Shown: positions 27,037 through 36,426 of the stretch, piece after piece
Layout of the letters: each line of letters begins with the position of its first letter
Numbering within the stretch: position 1 is the stretch's first letter
NCBI GenBank assembly: GCA_015272395.1
Contig: JACYLQ010000049.1
Location: forward strand, 1 to 56,986
DNA: 56,986 nucleotides
Source of the DNA: Calothrix sp. C42_A2020_038
GTDB lineage: Bacteria > Cyanobacteriota > Cyanobacteriia > Cyanobacteriales > Nostocaceae
Direction of reading: 5' to 3'
The notes under the pieces: generated by a model
Database searches by the model: none
Told to the model about the DNA's origin: nothing
Seen by the model: only the letters and a program-made list of their open reading frames with translations
Program-made: the position numbers and the translations under genes

Positions 27037-27164
27037 GGGAACACAATACTTGCGAGAGGTTGTTACATGCGCTAGTTACATTGATGAGGCAAAAATAATC
27101 TGGCTTACCAAATATAAGCACAACTTGGATTACCTGTAATTAAGAAAAGTTATTGTGTTCCCAT
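27037..27164. mobile_element. MITE-like element, 128 bp, with 12-bp perfect terminal inverted repeats
   Basis: GGGAACACAATA at 27037-27048 is matched exactly in inverse at 27153-27164, with similarity continuing inward (CTTG versus ACTT). There is no coding capacity. No convincing target-site duplication was seen (left flank AAAATA, right flank ATTAGT). It lies in the 703-base gap between the helicase gene and the defence operon. Confidence 0.55.
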
Positions 27165-27363
27165 TAGTTTAACATGCACTATTGTAATTTTGCCACAAGT
27201 GTGGTGTAAGTAGCTATCAATTTAGCGAATGGGTTACTTTAGATAAACGTATTACCATGCAAGCTTTAAAGGTACCGCACCCAATTTCCTCTCTCTGTGT
27301 CCTCTGCGTCTGGAGTGGTCAAAAATTTTTGTGTTACCACCCCAAACACAGAGAAACTGAGAG

Positions 27364-30300
27364 TTAGTAGTCCTCTTCTTCTCCTTGAACAGGAGGGCGC
27401 CCGGAAACTATGATAAAGCCAACAGAGTCAAGACGAATGTTTGGGTGGCGAATACCCTCTATTATTGCTTGATTTAGTTTTGCTTCTTCAATCACTTCTT
27501 GTGTTAGTGTTTTGTCGATGATTTTCTCTTGTAGTTTGATACGGTTAAGACGTAAACGCAGTTGTTCGAGTCGTCTACTCAATTTTTGTTCAGCGTGTGC
27601 AGCAGCTTTTTCACACTGTTCAATAAAACTAGCCTGACTAAGGAGTAATTCTACAGAAGTGTTGCGCGCATCGCGACAAAAATTTTGCCATTCATCTGGG
27701 TCTACAAAATTATCAAGAATTGACAAACGGCTTTTTGCCAGGTTGTAATCTTGATTTACGGCGCCTTTAGTTGGTGTTTTACTAGGTTTAATAGGAGACT
27801 TACCTTTGGCTCGATAAGGACGTTGTAAAATATCCAAAAGCGGCTTGTCTTCAACAATACTCATTGGCTCGTTTCGCGCGTCGATAAATATGCTCTGTAT
27901 AATTGGAGGGAATAAACTATCCGCGCGACGTTGTAGTGCCTTGTACTTAATTGGGTCTAACTTGTAGCTAGTTAAATCGGTTTCGATTATGTAATCAAAT
28001 CGAAAACCAAACCACTCCATACCTTCCCCTGCATCCCAAGAATCATCAACTCGCCACATTGCGAATGCTTGACCTCGGTCATCCCAATGTATATAAGATG
28101 ACAGTGAATCTATCAGTCCTTCGCCAATTCGATAAAGGTTAACATGAGGTTTTTGATTTGCAACTCTGCGGTTGTAAGTACCCACATCATTTGTTAACCC
28201 AACGAAATAAGTTCTTAAATCATCGATGGGTATTAGTGTTTTTGATGTTGGCTCATAACGTTGTGCAGCTTGTATATTAGGGTCGTTAAGTTGCTTTAAC
28301 CGCAAAGCGTTACATATCCAATCTTCAGTAACTCGCTCAATTTCTTGATGTTTGGCATCAAAATCATCCAAGCTTTCAAAATACTCGCTAGCTGTTTCAT
28401 CAAAAGCATCGATTTCATCAAGAGCGTTTTGTTCTTCAATTTTTACAAGTTCGGCGCCTATTTCCTGTTTAACTTGCTCTATACTCTCCAAAAGCCCATT
28501 TGCTCCTGACTTAAATAAAGTTGCTTCCAACTGTGGTAACTTCTCATCGACGTAAAATTGGAAACTCGCGATCGACTGCTCGAACACATTAAAGCCATCT
28601 TTTAACAGTTGATACCAAGCATCATGCGGACTATCATCTATCTCGGCGCCTGCAAATACAGTAAACTCGACATTCAACTGGCGCCCAATACGGTCAATTC
28701 TACCAATTCGTTGCTCTAAGCGATTTGGCGACCAAGGTAAATCAAAGTGTATCATTGCGTCAGCAAATTGTAAGTTACGCCCTTCCTCTCCCGAATAGTC
28801 ACAAACTAGAGTAAAGCAGTTAGCATCATTTTTGAATCGATCAAGACTTTTCTCAACTTGCGCGCGCGCTTCTCCAAATTGATGACTGGCAATTGCAACT
28901 TCACCAAAGCTATCTCGTAAAAACTTGACGATTTGACCGCAAGTTTTCACATAACTCGTAAATATGACAATTTTTGGTAGTCTATCCCCAGGAACTGGTC
29001 TTTTCAGTCGTAATTGGACTTGTTCGAGTAACTTGGGTAGGTTACTGCGGAATGATTGGAGTTTAAAGTTTTCTGATAACTTGTAAAGTATTACTATTCT
29101 CAGTAACACTAAACGGTCGCCATCTTCTGATGGTTTGTCAAGGACTCGTATTATACCTTGTAAAATCTCTACTTCCTTATTGAACTTAGGTGTTTTGACA
29201 AGGATATTTAAACTATCAGCGTCAAACTCTTTTGTCAACTCCTGCGACAAAATACCCCTCAAACGTGAGGACACAACTAGATGTAAAATACCTAACCAAG
29301 TACCACTCGCCCGAAACAATAGCAAAAAGATGCGTTGGTACTCTGAACTATCAGGCGCAAGTCCACGCCATTCTTCGATTAACTCGTGCAGGTCGTAAAC
29401 ACGCTCATCTAAATCATACTCAGCTTTCGGCGCCACATTACGATCAAAAATCACATCCTCTACTGACGCACGTCGATTACGGAGCATTCGACGAAACAGT
29501 CTATAAGTATCGCTGATGTGAGTCCTAATTACTCTAACTATTTTATTTGCTTGATTTGTGTCGCTATTTTGTAAAGAAGTTTGTAGTTTTTCTGCCAAAT
29601 CTAATAAATATTTATCATCAGGAAATAAACTGCAAAGTTGTGTAACCTGATTTTTGAGAACGAAAGGATTTGCACCTTCCTTAAACGACAGTAAAACTCT
29701 ACCAATATCTTGGCGTTTTGCTACCCGTTCACGAAATCCTTCCAAATCATCTAATTTATAACTCGTTGGGTCAAGCAAATGCAACATCGCCAAAAAATCC
29801 TGCTCATTGTTCACAACAGGAGTTGCTGACAGTAACAGTAAGCGTTCAGACTGGTGAGCAAGCGTTTTGAAACTTCCAAAGCTACTACGCTGTGCTGCAT
29901 TGGAAGACCTTGCCATTGCTGCAACATGATGAGCTTCATCTATAATCAACAACCCAATATCTGCCTTGGTATTGACTTTATGGACATCCTCAATCGCTGA
30001 TACTACTACTCTATCGGGAAAATGCGAAAGGTAGAACTTATTCTTCAATTCAGTACGCCATTGTTCGATTAAATATTGTGGTGCCAATACTACCGCACGT
30101 CTTTCCGGCTCATCGAGTAAATATTGACGCAAAATGGCGCCTGCCTCAATAGTTTTCCCCAGTCCCACCTCATCTGCTAGCAAATATCTTTGAATAGGGT
30201 CTTCGAGTACCCGACGCACCACTTCAACTTGGTGACGCAACAACTCAATATTTGCAGAAATCAACCCCGTCATTCCCCGACTAACCGCACGCTGCAAAGT

Positions 30301-30711
30301 TAAATTTTTAACAAACGCAAATCGTCGTTGGTGGAAATAAGGTGTTTCCTGACCCTTCATTGCTAAAATTTCAATCGGGTCTTCGATTGGCAAACTACAA
30401 CGAACGTAAACATCTTCCTCACTCGCAAACAGAGTTTTACTATCAGGCAAATCGATTTGGTAAGCTTCGTTGCTCTCATCCCAACCAAAAATTCTTCCTA
30501 CTGCCCATCTACCCTGTTCTAACTTTACATAACATCGAGTTTGACGCTGAAGTGTAACCCGACGTAACTCGCTTAAAGGTACTGTTTCTTCAATACACTG
30601 TCCTACTGAGCAAAAATACTCAATTACTGCGTCTTGATAACTTTGTTGAACTACCTTTCCTGTACCTAGTTCGTTATCAAGCGACCGCACCAGTGAACCA
30701 ATTTGAATCAT
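27364..30711 (-). CDS. SNF2/RapA-type DEAD/DEAH helicase, DpdE-like
   Basis: The start is ATG 30711 (MIQIGSLVRSLDNELGTGKV); a TTG ten codons upstream is less likely. This gives 1115 residues. After an N-terminal SH3/tudor-like region (to about 150) comes the helicase core: motif I ADEVGLGKTIEAG (K about 187), motif II IIDEAHH (about 257), LLLSATPV, then lobe 2 with VCDYSGEEGRNLQFADAMIH and motif VI RLEQRIGRIDRIGR. The C-terminal part is long and partly coiled. The N-terminal region resembles DpdE, a SNF2 helicase of the 7-deazapurine DNA modification cluster, and the gene neighbours other defence genes; that subfamily call is from memory. It probably translocates on DNA. Confidence 0.8.
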   Translation of the reverse strand: MIQIGSLVRSLDNELGTGKVVQQSYQDAVIEYFCSVGQCIEETVPLSELRRVTLQRQTRCYVKLEQGRWAVGRIFGWDESNEAYQIDLPDSKTLFASEEDVYVRCSLPIEDPIEILAMKGQETPYFHQRRFAFVKNLTLQRAVSRGMTGLISANIELLRHQVEVVRRVLEDPIQRYLLADEVGLGKTIEAGAILRQYLLDEPERRAVVLAPQYLIEQWRTELKNKFYLSHFPDRVVVSAIEDVHKVNTKADIGLLIIDEAHHVAAMARSSNAAQRSSFGSFKTLAHQSERLLLLSATPVVNNEQDFLAMLHLLDPTSYKLDDLEGFRERVAKRQDIGRVLLSFKEGANPFVLKNQVTQLCSLFPDDKYLLDLAEKLQTSLQNSDTNQANKIVRVIRTHISDTYRLFRRMLRNRRASVEDVIFDRNVAPKAEYDLDERVYDLHELIEEWRGLAPDSSEYQRIFLLLFRASGTWLGILHLVVSSRLRGILSQELTKEFDADSLNILVKTPKFNKEVEILQGIIRVLDKPSEDGDRLVLLRIVILYKLSENFKLQSFRSNLPKLLEQVQLRLKRPVPGDRLPKIVIFTSYVKTCGQIVKFLRDSFGEVAIASHQFGEARAQVEKSLDRFKNDANCFTLVCDYSGEEGRNLQFADAMIHFDLPWSPNRLEQRIGRIDRIGRQLNVEFTVFAGAEIDDSPHDAWYQLLKDGFNVFEQSIASFQFYVDEKLPQLEATLFKSGANGLLESIEQVKQEIGAELVKIEEQNALDEIDAFDETASEYFESLDDFDAKHQEIERVTEDWICNALRLKQLNDPNIQAAQRYEPTSKTLIPIDDLRTYFVGLTNDVGTYNRRVANQKPHVNLYRIGEGLIDSLSSYIHWDDRGQAFAMWRVDDSWDAGEGMEWFGFRFDYIIETDLTSYKLDPIKYKALQRRADSLFPPIIQSIFIDARNEPMSIVEDKPLLDILQRPYRAKGKSPIKPSKTPTKGAVNQDYNLAKSRLSILDNFVDPDEWQNFCRDARNTSVELLLSQASFIEQCEKAAAHAEQKLSRRLEQLRLRLNRIKLQEKIIDKTLTQEVIEEAKLNQAIIEGIRHPNIRLDSVGFIIVSGRPPVQGEEEDY

Positions 30712-30920
30712 AGCGGTAGTCCCACATCTACTTTTGCACAAACCTTAAATAAGATATCTCTTAAGTAACTGTTAATCAACAATATATATTAACGCAACGT
30801 CGCGTTTTTTGATGATTTTTAAGTAAAATTCAAATACTCTGTAGCAATAAATTTTACAATAATATTGTCAGTATATAAAACCTTAGCAAAAAGTTCTATT
30901 ACTTATTTGGGGAATGTAAC

Positions 30921-31724
30921 GTGGAGTTAAAATTAACACGTCCGTTAGTATTTATTGATTTAGAAACAACGGGAGTAGACGTTAGTCAAGACAGAATTGT
31001 ACAAATTGCTGTTTTGAAGGTATTCCCAGATGGAAAAGAAGAGAGGAAAAAGTTTCTACTCAATCCGACTGTTCCGATTCCTCAAGCTGCGTCAAACGTG
31101 CATAAGATATATGATCAAGATGTTAAACAGGCACCTACTTTTGTTGATATAGCTGCAAATTTAGCACAATATATTAATGATAGTGATTTTGCTGGGTTTA
31201 ATTCTAATAAGTTTGATATACCTTTATTGATGGCAGAATTTTCACGCGCGGGTATTGATTTTAATCTCGAAGGTCGAAAATTTATCGATGTACTAACAAT
31301 ATTCCACAAGATGGAACCACGTACTCTGAAAGCTGCCTACAAATTATACTGTGGTAAAGAATTAATCGGCGCCCATGATGCAGAAAATGATATTTTTGCA
31401 ACATATGAAGTTCTCAAAGCTCAACTTCTTCGCTATCAGAATGTAGCGTATGAAGACAAAGAAGGAAATATTTCTTATCCTGTAAGTAATAATTTAGATA
31501 CTTTAGCTAGTTTTACACCCTTTAATTTAATTGACCCCACAAATAAAATAATTTTAGATGACCAAGGTCGAGCAATATTTAATTTTGGTCAATATAAGGG
31601 TCAAGTAATATTGGATGTATTTTCAAAGAAACCAGGGTATTATCATTGGATGATGGAAGCAGATTTTTCGATTTTTACTAAAAGAATAATCAAGCAAATT
31701 TGGGAAAGTATAAAAAAAGACTAA
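30921..31724 (+). CDS. DEDDh 3'-5' exonuclease (DnaQ/ExoX-like)
   Basis: 267 residues from GTG 30921, preceded by GGGGAA at about 8 bases. Exo I is FIDLETTG, Exo II AGFNSNKFDIPLL and Exo III GAHDAENDIFAT (HDAxxxD), giving all four acidic residues and the DEDDh histidine. The C-terminal segment FNFGQYKGQVILDVFSKKPGYYHWMM matches the small domain seen after many ExoX-like exonucleases. It is probably a DNA-repair or defence-associated single-strand DNA or RNA exonuclease. It is divergent from the helicase gene with about 210 bases between starts, so both may be controlled from that gap. Confidence 0.85.
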   Translation: MELKLTRPLVFIDLETTGVDVSQDRIVQIAVLKVFPDGKEERKKFLLNPTVPIPQAASNVHKIYDQDVKQAPTFVDIAANLAQYINDSDFAGFNSNKFDIPLLMAEFSRAGIDFNLEGRKFIDVLTIFHKMEPRTLKAAYKLYCGKELIGAHDAENDIFATYEVLKAQLLRYQNVAYEDKEGNISYPVSNNLDTLASFTPFNLIDPTNKIILDDQGRAIFNFGQYKGQVILDVFSKKPGYYHWMMEADFSIFTKRIIKQIWESIKKD

Positions 31725-31802
31725 ACTTTTGAATTTGATGTATTATTATTTACATTTAGCCAAAGTGCGAAATATAAGTTATACATAAAGATAGCTGGTT
31801 AG

Positions 31803-32090
31803 GGGACAATTGGCGCCGTAATTCAAAATCCGCAAGGTGGTTACGTTGGCGCCGGAAACGGTACAGTTATGGGGGTTAACGGTGGTAGTGCTAGCGGACA
31901 GTTTAAATTCAGAACCAACGGTCAAGGAAGTGGTAGCTATAGCGGTAGCGGAACAGCAACAACTAAGAATTGTAATACCTACACCGTAACCACCAATGGC
32001 AGTGCGAATTACAACCAAACTTCTGGCTATAGCGGTCAAAATAACACAACTGTAAACGGCAAAACCTACAGTATTCTTGGCAGGAACGCT
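31803..32090 (+). pseudogene. remnant of a Gly/Ser/Thr-rich secreted protein
   Basis: Directly after an in-frame TAG (31800-31802) the frame reads GTIGAVIQNPQGGYVGAGNG and continues with Gly/Ser/Asn/Thr-rich sequence (GSGSYSGSGTATT, TVTTNGSANYNQTSGYSGQN, TVNGKTYSILG). There is no signal peptide and the only ATG (31869) is inside the conserved-looking part, so the 5' end has been lost. After about 32090 the frame runs over the 3' end of the opposing gene. The family is unknown; such composition is typical of small exported cyanobacterial proteins. Confidence 0.5.
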
Positions 32091-32178
32091 TTTGTTATGC
32101 ATTTGCTCCTCCCGATTGGAAACCTTCTCCATACTGGCGCCAAAAGTATCGAGGCTCGACATAGCTGTTCAGCTGCAT

Positions 32179-33072
32179 TTACTGCACATCAAAACGTTCT
32201 AATAACTCTTCGCGCGATAATTGCAGCAGTAAGGGGGTAAATTGTTCCGGTGGTAGCGAGAGTAATGGTTCTATAACTTTTGCCAACTGCTCATCTAAAC
32301 AGCCAAAACGAGTTTTCAGTAAACTTTCAACAACTTTTCTCTTTCCTTCTTTTTTACCCTGTTGTTCGGCTTCTGCCAATCTTTGCGTATAAAGTGGTGA
32401 CAATCGCATAATTAACTCCCTATCCTCCTCATCTATATTTTGGCTCAGTTCTAAAGTGGTTTTTAAGCTATACAACAATTCTAACGCTCTGGTACGTAAT
32501 GGCTCATCGACAGGAAGCGCTTCTAATTCGTCAATTGCTGCATTTTGAACCCGACCTTTACCCAAAAGTCTTAACCAAAGTGTTTCTCTGGTTTTTGGTA
32601 ACTGATGAATTGCGACTATTGCTGTCCTTAAATATCTGGGTAAAAAATAAATTCCGTTTCCCCAGTTTGGTTGATCGCTAAAAGCTGCAAACCCCTCAAG
32701 TACAGATTGGGAAACTGTAGGAGACAAAATCCATAACATCGGTAAACTAGTTTCAGTTAACTTTTGTTTGTTCCTTTTTGCATCGCGTTCATATTCACTG
32801 CGAATCTCAAATAATTTGAGTAAACAACTACAGATTTCCGTTGGTGTTGCAGCATTGCGAAAAGGTTCTAAAATCGCAGGTGTTGCCGCAAATCGTCCTA
32901 ATAAACCCAAACGAGATACTTCGGTTGCATCAACTAATTCGTTGGGAGAAAACCAAACATCAACCTCTCGAACTTCTCCGGCAACTTCACGAGCAACCTG
33001 TACGGTTCCTAGTGGTTGTAATAATTCTTCTAAATAGCTTTTGGAAAATTGGTCGTAAGGAAATCGCGTCAT
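32179..33072 (-). CDS. conserved cyanobacterial protein with C-terminal DUF4351-like domain
   Basis: 297 residues, ATG at 33072. The start MTRFPYDQFSKSYLEELLQPLG followed by VAREVAGEVREVDVWFSP is the pattern of a large cyanobacterial family of PD-(D/E)xK-type (Rpn/transposase-nuclease-like) proteins. The E-VDVWF segment could be the nuclease acidic core. The C-terminal part (VVESLLKTRFGCLDEQLAKVIEPLLSLPPEQF) is DUF4351-like, preceded by a charged coil (EAEQQGKKEGKRK). These genes occur in many copies per genome; a nuclease activity is inferred, not shown. Confidence 0.75.
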   Translation of the reverse strand: MTRFPYDQFSKSYLEELLQPLGTVQVAREVAGEVREVDVWFSPNELVDATEVSRLGLLGRFAATPAILEPFRNAATPTEICSCLLKLFEIRSEYERDAKRNKQKLTETSLPMLWILSPTVSQSVLEGFAAFSDQPNWGNGIYFLPRYLRTAIVAIHQLPKTRETLWLRLLGKGRVQNAAIDELEALPVDEPLRTRALELLYSLKTTLELSQNIDEEDRELIMRLSPLYTQRLAEAEQQGKKEGKRKVVESLLKTRFGCLDEQLAKVIEPLLSLPPEQFTPLLLQLSREELLERFDVQ

Positions 33073-33241
33073 TTGCTATGGTGATTTCTTACCATAGTTG
33101 GTGAGTGGGAATTTTGTATTAATATTAAGCAAAGCAGTTTAATAAAAATTAAAAAGCAGACGTTTTTTGCCATTTCAGGTACCATAGCGCTTGCAGGTCT
33201 TTCTAAAACAGGCTGATAGCATCTAGACGCTGGTAATTTTT

Positions 33242-35353
33242 ATGACTCCTCGGATTAAGTTTTTAATGTGCGCTCCCGACCACTATGATGTGGACTATGT
33301 GATTAACCCTTGGATGGAAGGTAATATCCATAAGTCTTCGCGCGATAGAGCAGTTGAGCAGTGGCAAGGTTTACACCACATAATCAAGGAACACGCAATA
33401 GTTGATTTGGTACAACCTCAAAAAGGTGTACCTGATATGGTTTTTACCGCTAATGCGGGATTAGTGTTGGGTAAAAATGTAGTTTTAAGTCGCTTTTTAC
33501 ATAAAGAACGGCAGGGAGAAGAACCTTTTTTCAAGGCATGGTTTGAAGAAAACGGTTATACTGTTTACGAACTTCCCAAAGATTTACCGTTTGAAGGCGC
33601 TGGTGATGCGCTTCTTGATAGAGAGGGACGTTGGCTTTGGGCTGGGTACGGTTTTCGTTCGGAATTAGACTCACACCCCTATTTGGCGAAGTGGTTGGAT
33701 ATTGAGGTGTTGTCTTTACGGCTTATTGATGACCGATTTTATCACCTCGATACATGTTTTTGCCCTTTGGCTAACGGCTATTTACTTTATTATCCAGGCG
33801 CCTTTGACTCTTATTCAAATCGCCTAATTGAGATGCGGGTGGCAGCGGAAAAACGCATTCCCATTGAAGAAGCAGATGCAGTTAACTTTGCTTGCAACGC
33901 GGTCAATATTGACCATATTGTTGTGATGAATAAAGCTTCTGATAGTTTAAAAGCACGACTAGGAGAAGTTGGTTTTCAAGTTATTGAAACTCCACTTACC
34001 GAATTTCTCAAAGCCGGTGGCGCCGCAAAGTGTTTGACATTACGTACTACTGAACCTGTACGCGAAGAACTTCACGCAAACGTGTACGTTGAAAGTCGTA
34101 TACTCAAAATCGAAGGACACCTTCTCGATTCAGGTTTAATTAACCGCGCCCTCGACTTAATTGTAGATAATGGCGGTAGCTTCCAGGTATTAAACTTTAG
34201 CTTGGGCGAACAGCGTCAAAGTACTTCGGCAGCAGAAGTCAAAGTCTCTGCACCTTCGCACGAAGTCATGGAAAGTATTCTCTCGCATTTAATTGATTTA
34301 GGTGCAGTTGACTTACCTCAAGACGAACGTGATGCCAAACTGGAACCTGTGGAGAAAAACGGTGTGGCGCCAGATGATTTCTACGTCACAACTATTTACC
34401 CCACCGAAGTACGTATATCAGGTGAGTGGGTACAGGTACAAAACCAACGCATGGACGGCGCCATTGCCATTACTAGAACACCTCAAGGTATTGTTGCGAA
34501 GTGTAAGTTATTACGTGACTTGGAAGTTGGTGAAGAGGTTGTTGTTGATGTTTTAGGTATTCGTACTATCCGTAAAACCGAATCGCGCGAAAAACGCAAC
34601 GCCGAAGAATTTAGCTTTATGTCGGCAGGTGTATCCAGTGAGCGCCGCGTCGAGTTAGTTGTCGAGCAAGTTGCATGGGAATTGCGTAAAATCCGTGACG
34701 CAGGTGGTAAAGTTGTTGTCACTGCTGGACCAGTGGTAATTCATACTGGTGGTGGCGAACATTTATCACGTTTAATTCGGGAAGGGTATGTGCAAGCATT
34801 ACTTGGAGGTAATGCAATTGCCGTCCACGATATAGAGCAATCTATGCTCGGTACATCATTGGGTGTTGATATGAAGCGCGGTGTCGCAGTACGCGGAGGA
34901 CATCGCCATCACCTCAAAGCTATCAACACGATTCGCCGTTATGGTAGCATCGCCAAAGCTGTAGAAGCAGGAATTATCAACAGCGGGATAATGTATGAGT
35001 GCGTCAAAAATGACGTTCCGTTCGTACTTGCAGGCTCAATTCGTGATGATGGTCCTCTACCTGATACTCAGATGGATTTGATTAAAGCACAAGTCGAGTA
35101 TGCAAAACACATTCGAGGCGCCGAGATGATATTGATGCTTTCATCAATGCTGCACTCAATAGGTGTGGGTAACATGACACCTGCAGGAGTCAAGATGGTT
35201 TGCGTCGATATTAACCCCGCAGTCGTAACTAAATTAAGTGACAGAGGTTCAATAGAGTCAGTAGGTGTAGTAACAGATGTAGGTTTATTCCTCAGTTTGT
35301 TAGTACAACAGCTTGATAAACTAACTAGCCCTTATGTAACCAAAGCAAGATAA
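33242..35353 (+). CDS. agrE: bifunctional arginine dihydrolase / ornithine cyclodeaminase
   Basis: 703 residues. The N-terminal half is a guanidino-group-modifying domain that converts arginine to ornithine, CO2 and ammonia, with catalytic Cys264 in GGAAKCLTLR and the histidine in FYHLDTCFCP. The C-terminal half belongs to the LOR/SDH-type ornithine cyclodeaminase family (TIGR00300-like; VVVTAGPVVIHTGGGEHLS, GGNAIAVHDIE) and makes proline from ornithine. This corresponds to AgrE of Anabaena and ArgZ of Synechocystis (established), enzymes of arginine and cyanophycin nitrogen use; the Cys number is the same as in ArgZ. Start ATG 33242. A perfect hairpin at 35368-35391 follows the stop. Confidence 0.92.
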   Translation: MTPRIKFLMCAPDHYDVDYVINPWMEGNIHKSSRDRAVEQWQGLHHIIKEHAIVDLVQPQKGVPDMVFTANAGLVLGKNVVLSRFLHKERQGEEPFFKAWFEENGYTVYELPKDLPFEGAGDALLDREGRWLWAGYGFRSELDSHPYLAKWLDIEVLSLRLIDDRFYHLDTCFCPLANGYLLYYPGAFDSYSNRLIEMRVAAEKRIPIEEADAVNFACNAVNIDHIVVMNKASDSLKARLGEVGFQVIETPLTEFLKAGGAAKCLTLRTTEPVREELHANVYVESRILKIEGHLLDSGLINRALDLIVDNGGSFQVLNFSLGEQRQSTSAAEVKVSAPSHEVMESILSHLIDLGAVDLPQDERDAKLEPVEKNGVAPDDFYVTTIYPTEVRISGEWVQVQNQRMDGAIAITRTPQGIVAKCKLLRDLEVGEEVVVDVLGIRTIRKTESREKRNAEEFSFMSAGVSSERRVELVVEQVAWELRKIRDAGGKVVVTAGPVVIHTGGGEHLSRLIREGYVQALLGGNAIAVHDIEQSMLGTSLGVDMKRGVAVRGGHRHHLKAINTIRRYGSIAKAVEAGIINSGIMYECVKNDVPFVLAGSIRDDGPLPDTQMDLIKAQVEYAKHIRGAEMILMLSSMLHSIGVGNMTPAGVKMVCVDINPAVVTKLSDRGSIESVGVVTDVGLFLSLLVQQLDKLTSPYVTKAR

Positions 35354-35367
35354 TATAACCTCGTCTT

Positions 35368-35391
35368 AGGGCAGGACAAAGCGCCTGCCCT
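35368..35391 (+). terminator. hairpin after agrE, possible transcription end
   Basis: AGGGCAGG (35368-35375) pairs perfectly with CCTGCCCT (35384-35391) over an 8-base loop, 15 bases past the agrE stop. No T-run follows directly, so its strength as a terminator is uncertain. Confidence 0.45.
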
Positions 35392-35561
35392 TGTGAAGGT
35401 GTGCTAAAAAAAGCCTGAATAAATCATTTTTCTTTTTTCGTATGAAACCACCCTGCTAGTAAACCTTGAAGAGGGGGAGAGGTTTTGAAACCTGTATTTT
35501 CATTTTCTTGTTCACCTTTCCTTCTAGGAAAGGGGTTAGGGGTTGGGTTAGGGCGCCAGAA

Positions 35562-36410
35562 TTAACTCTCTGACTTTCGCACGAACGATAATAAATCTTG
35601 TAATATCGTTTCGTGGTAATGTTCTTGCGGATAGTGACCAACGTTGTTGAGTTTCACCAATTCTGCATCTGGTACACCCTTAGCAAATGTTTCTGCTATA
35701 TCTACAGATAACCAAGGGTCTATCATTCCCCATTGTATTAATACAGGTTGCTTCCATTCTCTAAACCCAGATTCAATTTCTGACATCGCTTTGTCAAGCT
35801 GCAAGTTACGAATAGTTGCGAGCAACGCGCGTCCTGATGCTGAGGTTTTTAAATAGGGTTTGCGGTAAATATCCAAATGTTCGTCATCAATACGATAACG
35901 GGCGCCACCTTCTAAGGTTCTATCAACTAACAATGGGTCTTGAGTCATCATCTCACCTGCTAAAGGGAGACCCATTTGCTGGATTTTCCAAGGTAGTTTG
36001 GCAGTGGAAGAAACTGGAGCATTTAAAATTACTATATTGGCGATTTTCTCAGGATGCCGTAAAGCATATTGTAACCCAACTGAACCCAGAAAACCTTGAA
36101 CAACTAGAGAAAAGCGTTTTATTTCTAATGCGTTGATGAAGTTTTCTAACGCAGTAATAAATATATCCGGTGTATAGGGAAAATCACGTTTTTCCGGTTT
36201 AGAAGAAAAACCAAATCCGATCCAATCTGGAGCGACTGCGCGCGTTCCTTGCTGCGCTAGTGCTGGCATAATATTCCGCCAACTGTAACTTTGTGAGACT
36301 AACCCATGTAGTAATACTATGGGTAGTAAATCGCTACGACCAATAGGTTCAGATTCACGGTAAAACCATTCTAAAGAGTCTATTTTTATCTTTTTTTCTG
36401 CTATCGACAC
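35562..36410 (-). CDS. alpha/beta hydrolase-fold protein lacking the usual nucleophile
   Basis: 282 residues. The fold is clear: oxyanion strand IVLLHGLVSQSYSWR, DWIGFGFSSKP, acid region WGMIDPWLS and histidine NNVGHYPQEHY. At the nucleophile elbow, where GHSMGG or QDWGG is expected, the sequence reads VVQGFLGS, so the Ser/Asp/Cys position is Gly. It may be a non-catalytic or differently acting member; I recall the same motif in other cyanobacterial homologues, so it is probably not a mutation. The gene ends 16 bases before the next minus-strand gene's coding end at 36427, i.e. it follows the DAO-family gene and is likely co-transcribed with it. Confidence 0.8.
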   Translation of the reverse strand: MSIAEKKIKIDSLEWFYRESEPIGRSDLLPIVLLHGLVSQSYSWRNIMPALAQQGTRAVAPDWIGFGFSSKPEKRDFPYTPDIFITALENFINALEIKRFSLVVQGFLGSVGLQYALRHPEKIANIVILNAPVSSTAKLPWKIQQMGLPLAGEMMTQDPLLVDRTLEGGARYRIDDEHLDIYRKPYLKTSASGRALLATIRNLQLDKAMSEIESGFREWKQPVLIQWGMIDPWLSVDIAETFAKGVPDAELVKLNNVGHYPQEHYHETILQDLLSFVRKSES

Positions 36411-36426
36411 GGTTTTTTATTCGTAT

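Noticed and set aside
27364-30711. Assigning the helicase to a complete Dpd DNA-modification cluster
   Set aside because: No transglycosylase (dpdA) or other dpd genes lie in the window, so only a DpdE-like label is justified.
31779-32162. Minus-strand 127-residue frame
   Set aside because: Opposite-strand shadow of the Gly/Ser-rich remnant; composition is Ser/Thr/Val-rich without a plausible domain and no ribosome binding site.
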